A stretch of DNA of 21,699 bases. Source: a virus. A model generated the notes under the pieces. It made no database searches, had not been told where the DNA came from, and saw only the letters and a list, made by a program, of their open reading frames with translations. The translations under genes and the position numbers were made by a program. The stretch spans positions 1 through 21,699 of the IMG/VR virus record IMGVR_UViG_3300025892_000187. The stretch is one strand, 5' to 3'. Shown here one piece after another: positions 21,623 through 21,699 of this stretch (position 1 is its first letter; each line of letters opens with the position of its first letter).

Positions 21623-21699
21623 ATTTGAAGATATCCTAAATAACATAAATCCAGAAGAGAAGCATCCTAATGATAGGGTGCTTCTCATTGACGGACTTA
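21615..21699 (+). CDS. Start of a probable 5'-3' exonuclease/flap endonuclease (truncated by window end)
   Basis: The ATG at 21615 overlaps the recombinase stop by 8 nt. Only 28 codons are visible: MSKFEDILNNINPEE, then HPNDRVLLIDGL at the window edge. 'RVLLIDGL' is the usual first beta strand of PIN/FEN-type 5'-3' exonucleases (as in T4 rnh-like proteins), where the Asp binds metal. In a module whose polymerase has lost its exonuclease motifs, a separate nuclease for Okazaki fragment processing would fit. The call depends on one short strand and needs the downstream sequence. Confidence 0.45.
   Translation, partial: MSKFEDILNNINPEEKHPNDRVLLIDGL
21657..21686 (+). other. Stable hairpin inside the start of the last gene
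   Basis: GAGAAGCATCCT and AGGGTGCTTCTC pair over 12 positions with one T-G (U-G in RNA) pair and enclose the hexamer AATGAT. The stem begins 42 nt after the start codon. No T run follows, so it is not a standard terminator. It could slow ribosomes or mark an RNA processing site. Confidence 0.45.

Noticed and set aside
1-21699. tRNA genes, CRISPR arrays, insertion sequences, integrase or attachment sites
   Set aside because: No cloverleaf-like segment, regular repeat-spacer array, transposase-like protein or site-specific recombinase was found. The only repeats are coding repeats in the fibre gene.

Overview
The window is a compact, AT-rich, entirely forward-strand stretch of a contractile-tailed (myovirus) phage genome. 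Tail sheath, tail tube, a T4 gp26-type protein, tape measure, a LysM-bearing gp53-like protein and a large hub protein are followed by a replication/recombination module (family A polymerase-like protein, gp32-like SSB, RecA/UvsX recombinase, start of a probable 5'-3' exonuclease). The protein styles resemble those of uncultured marine phages with T4-type parts. The host cannot be fixed from sequence. However, most start codons have A-rich leaders and no Shine-Dalgarno sequence, which is typical of Bacteroidota, so a marine flavobacterial-type host is a reasonable inference.

Layout. 1-4.3 kb: a very repetitive 1060-residue fibre-like protein, translationally coupled to a second adhesin-like protein with a discoidin-like C-terminal region, then a small unknown gene. 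4.37-4.64 kb: a small coiled-coil protein behind a distinctive promoter-like element. 4.7-7.4 kb: sheath and tube, closed by a strong intrinsic terminator. 7.46-8.48 kb: a second copy of the distinctive element, the gp26-like gene, and an overlapping +1-frame ORF that looks like a frameshift extension, in the position where tail-assembly chaperones G/GT sit in other phages. 8.5-17.9 kb: tape measure, a small unknown, a tube-like baseplate protein, a gp53-like LysM protein, a 1347-residue hub and a virion-like protein with a HiPIP-like four-cysteine motif. The last four of these genes are chained by 1-4 nt overlaps. 17.9-21.7 kb: replication and recombination genes.

Regulation. The exact 9-mer ATATTTATA occurs in five gene leaders (fibre, sheath, tube, tape measure, 102-residue gene), and I did not spot it elsewhere on the + strand. 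Weaker forms precede three replication-module genes. It contains the exact reverse complement of the T4 late -10 element and is the best late-promoter candidate. A different ~25-nt element lies 36-37 nt upstream of two start codons, those of the coiled-coil gene and the gp26-like gene. This suggests that the probable assembly factors are expressed in a different class from the virion proteins.

Points most worth a second look: (i) the minimal family A polymerase, with a decayed exonuclease half, almost no thumb and a His at the usual steric-gate Glu; (ii) the putative +1 frameshift at a run of seven T in the gp26-like gene; (iii) the two promoter classes; (iv) the HiPIP-like metal site in a tail-module protein; (v) the cysteine-free gp32 with a leader that could fold over its own ribosome-binding site.
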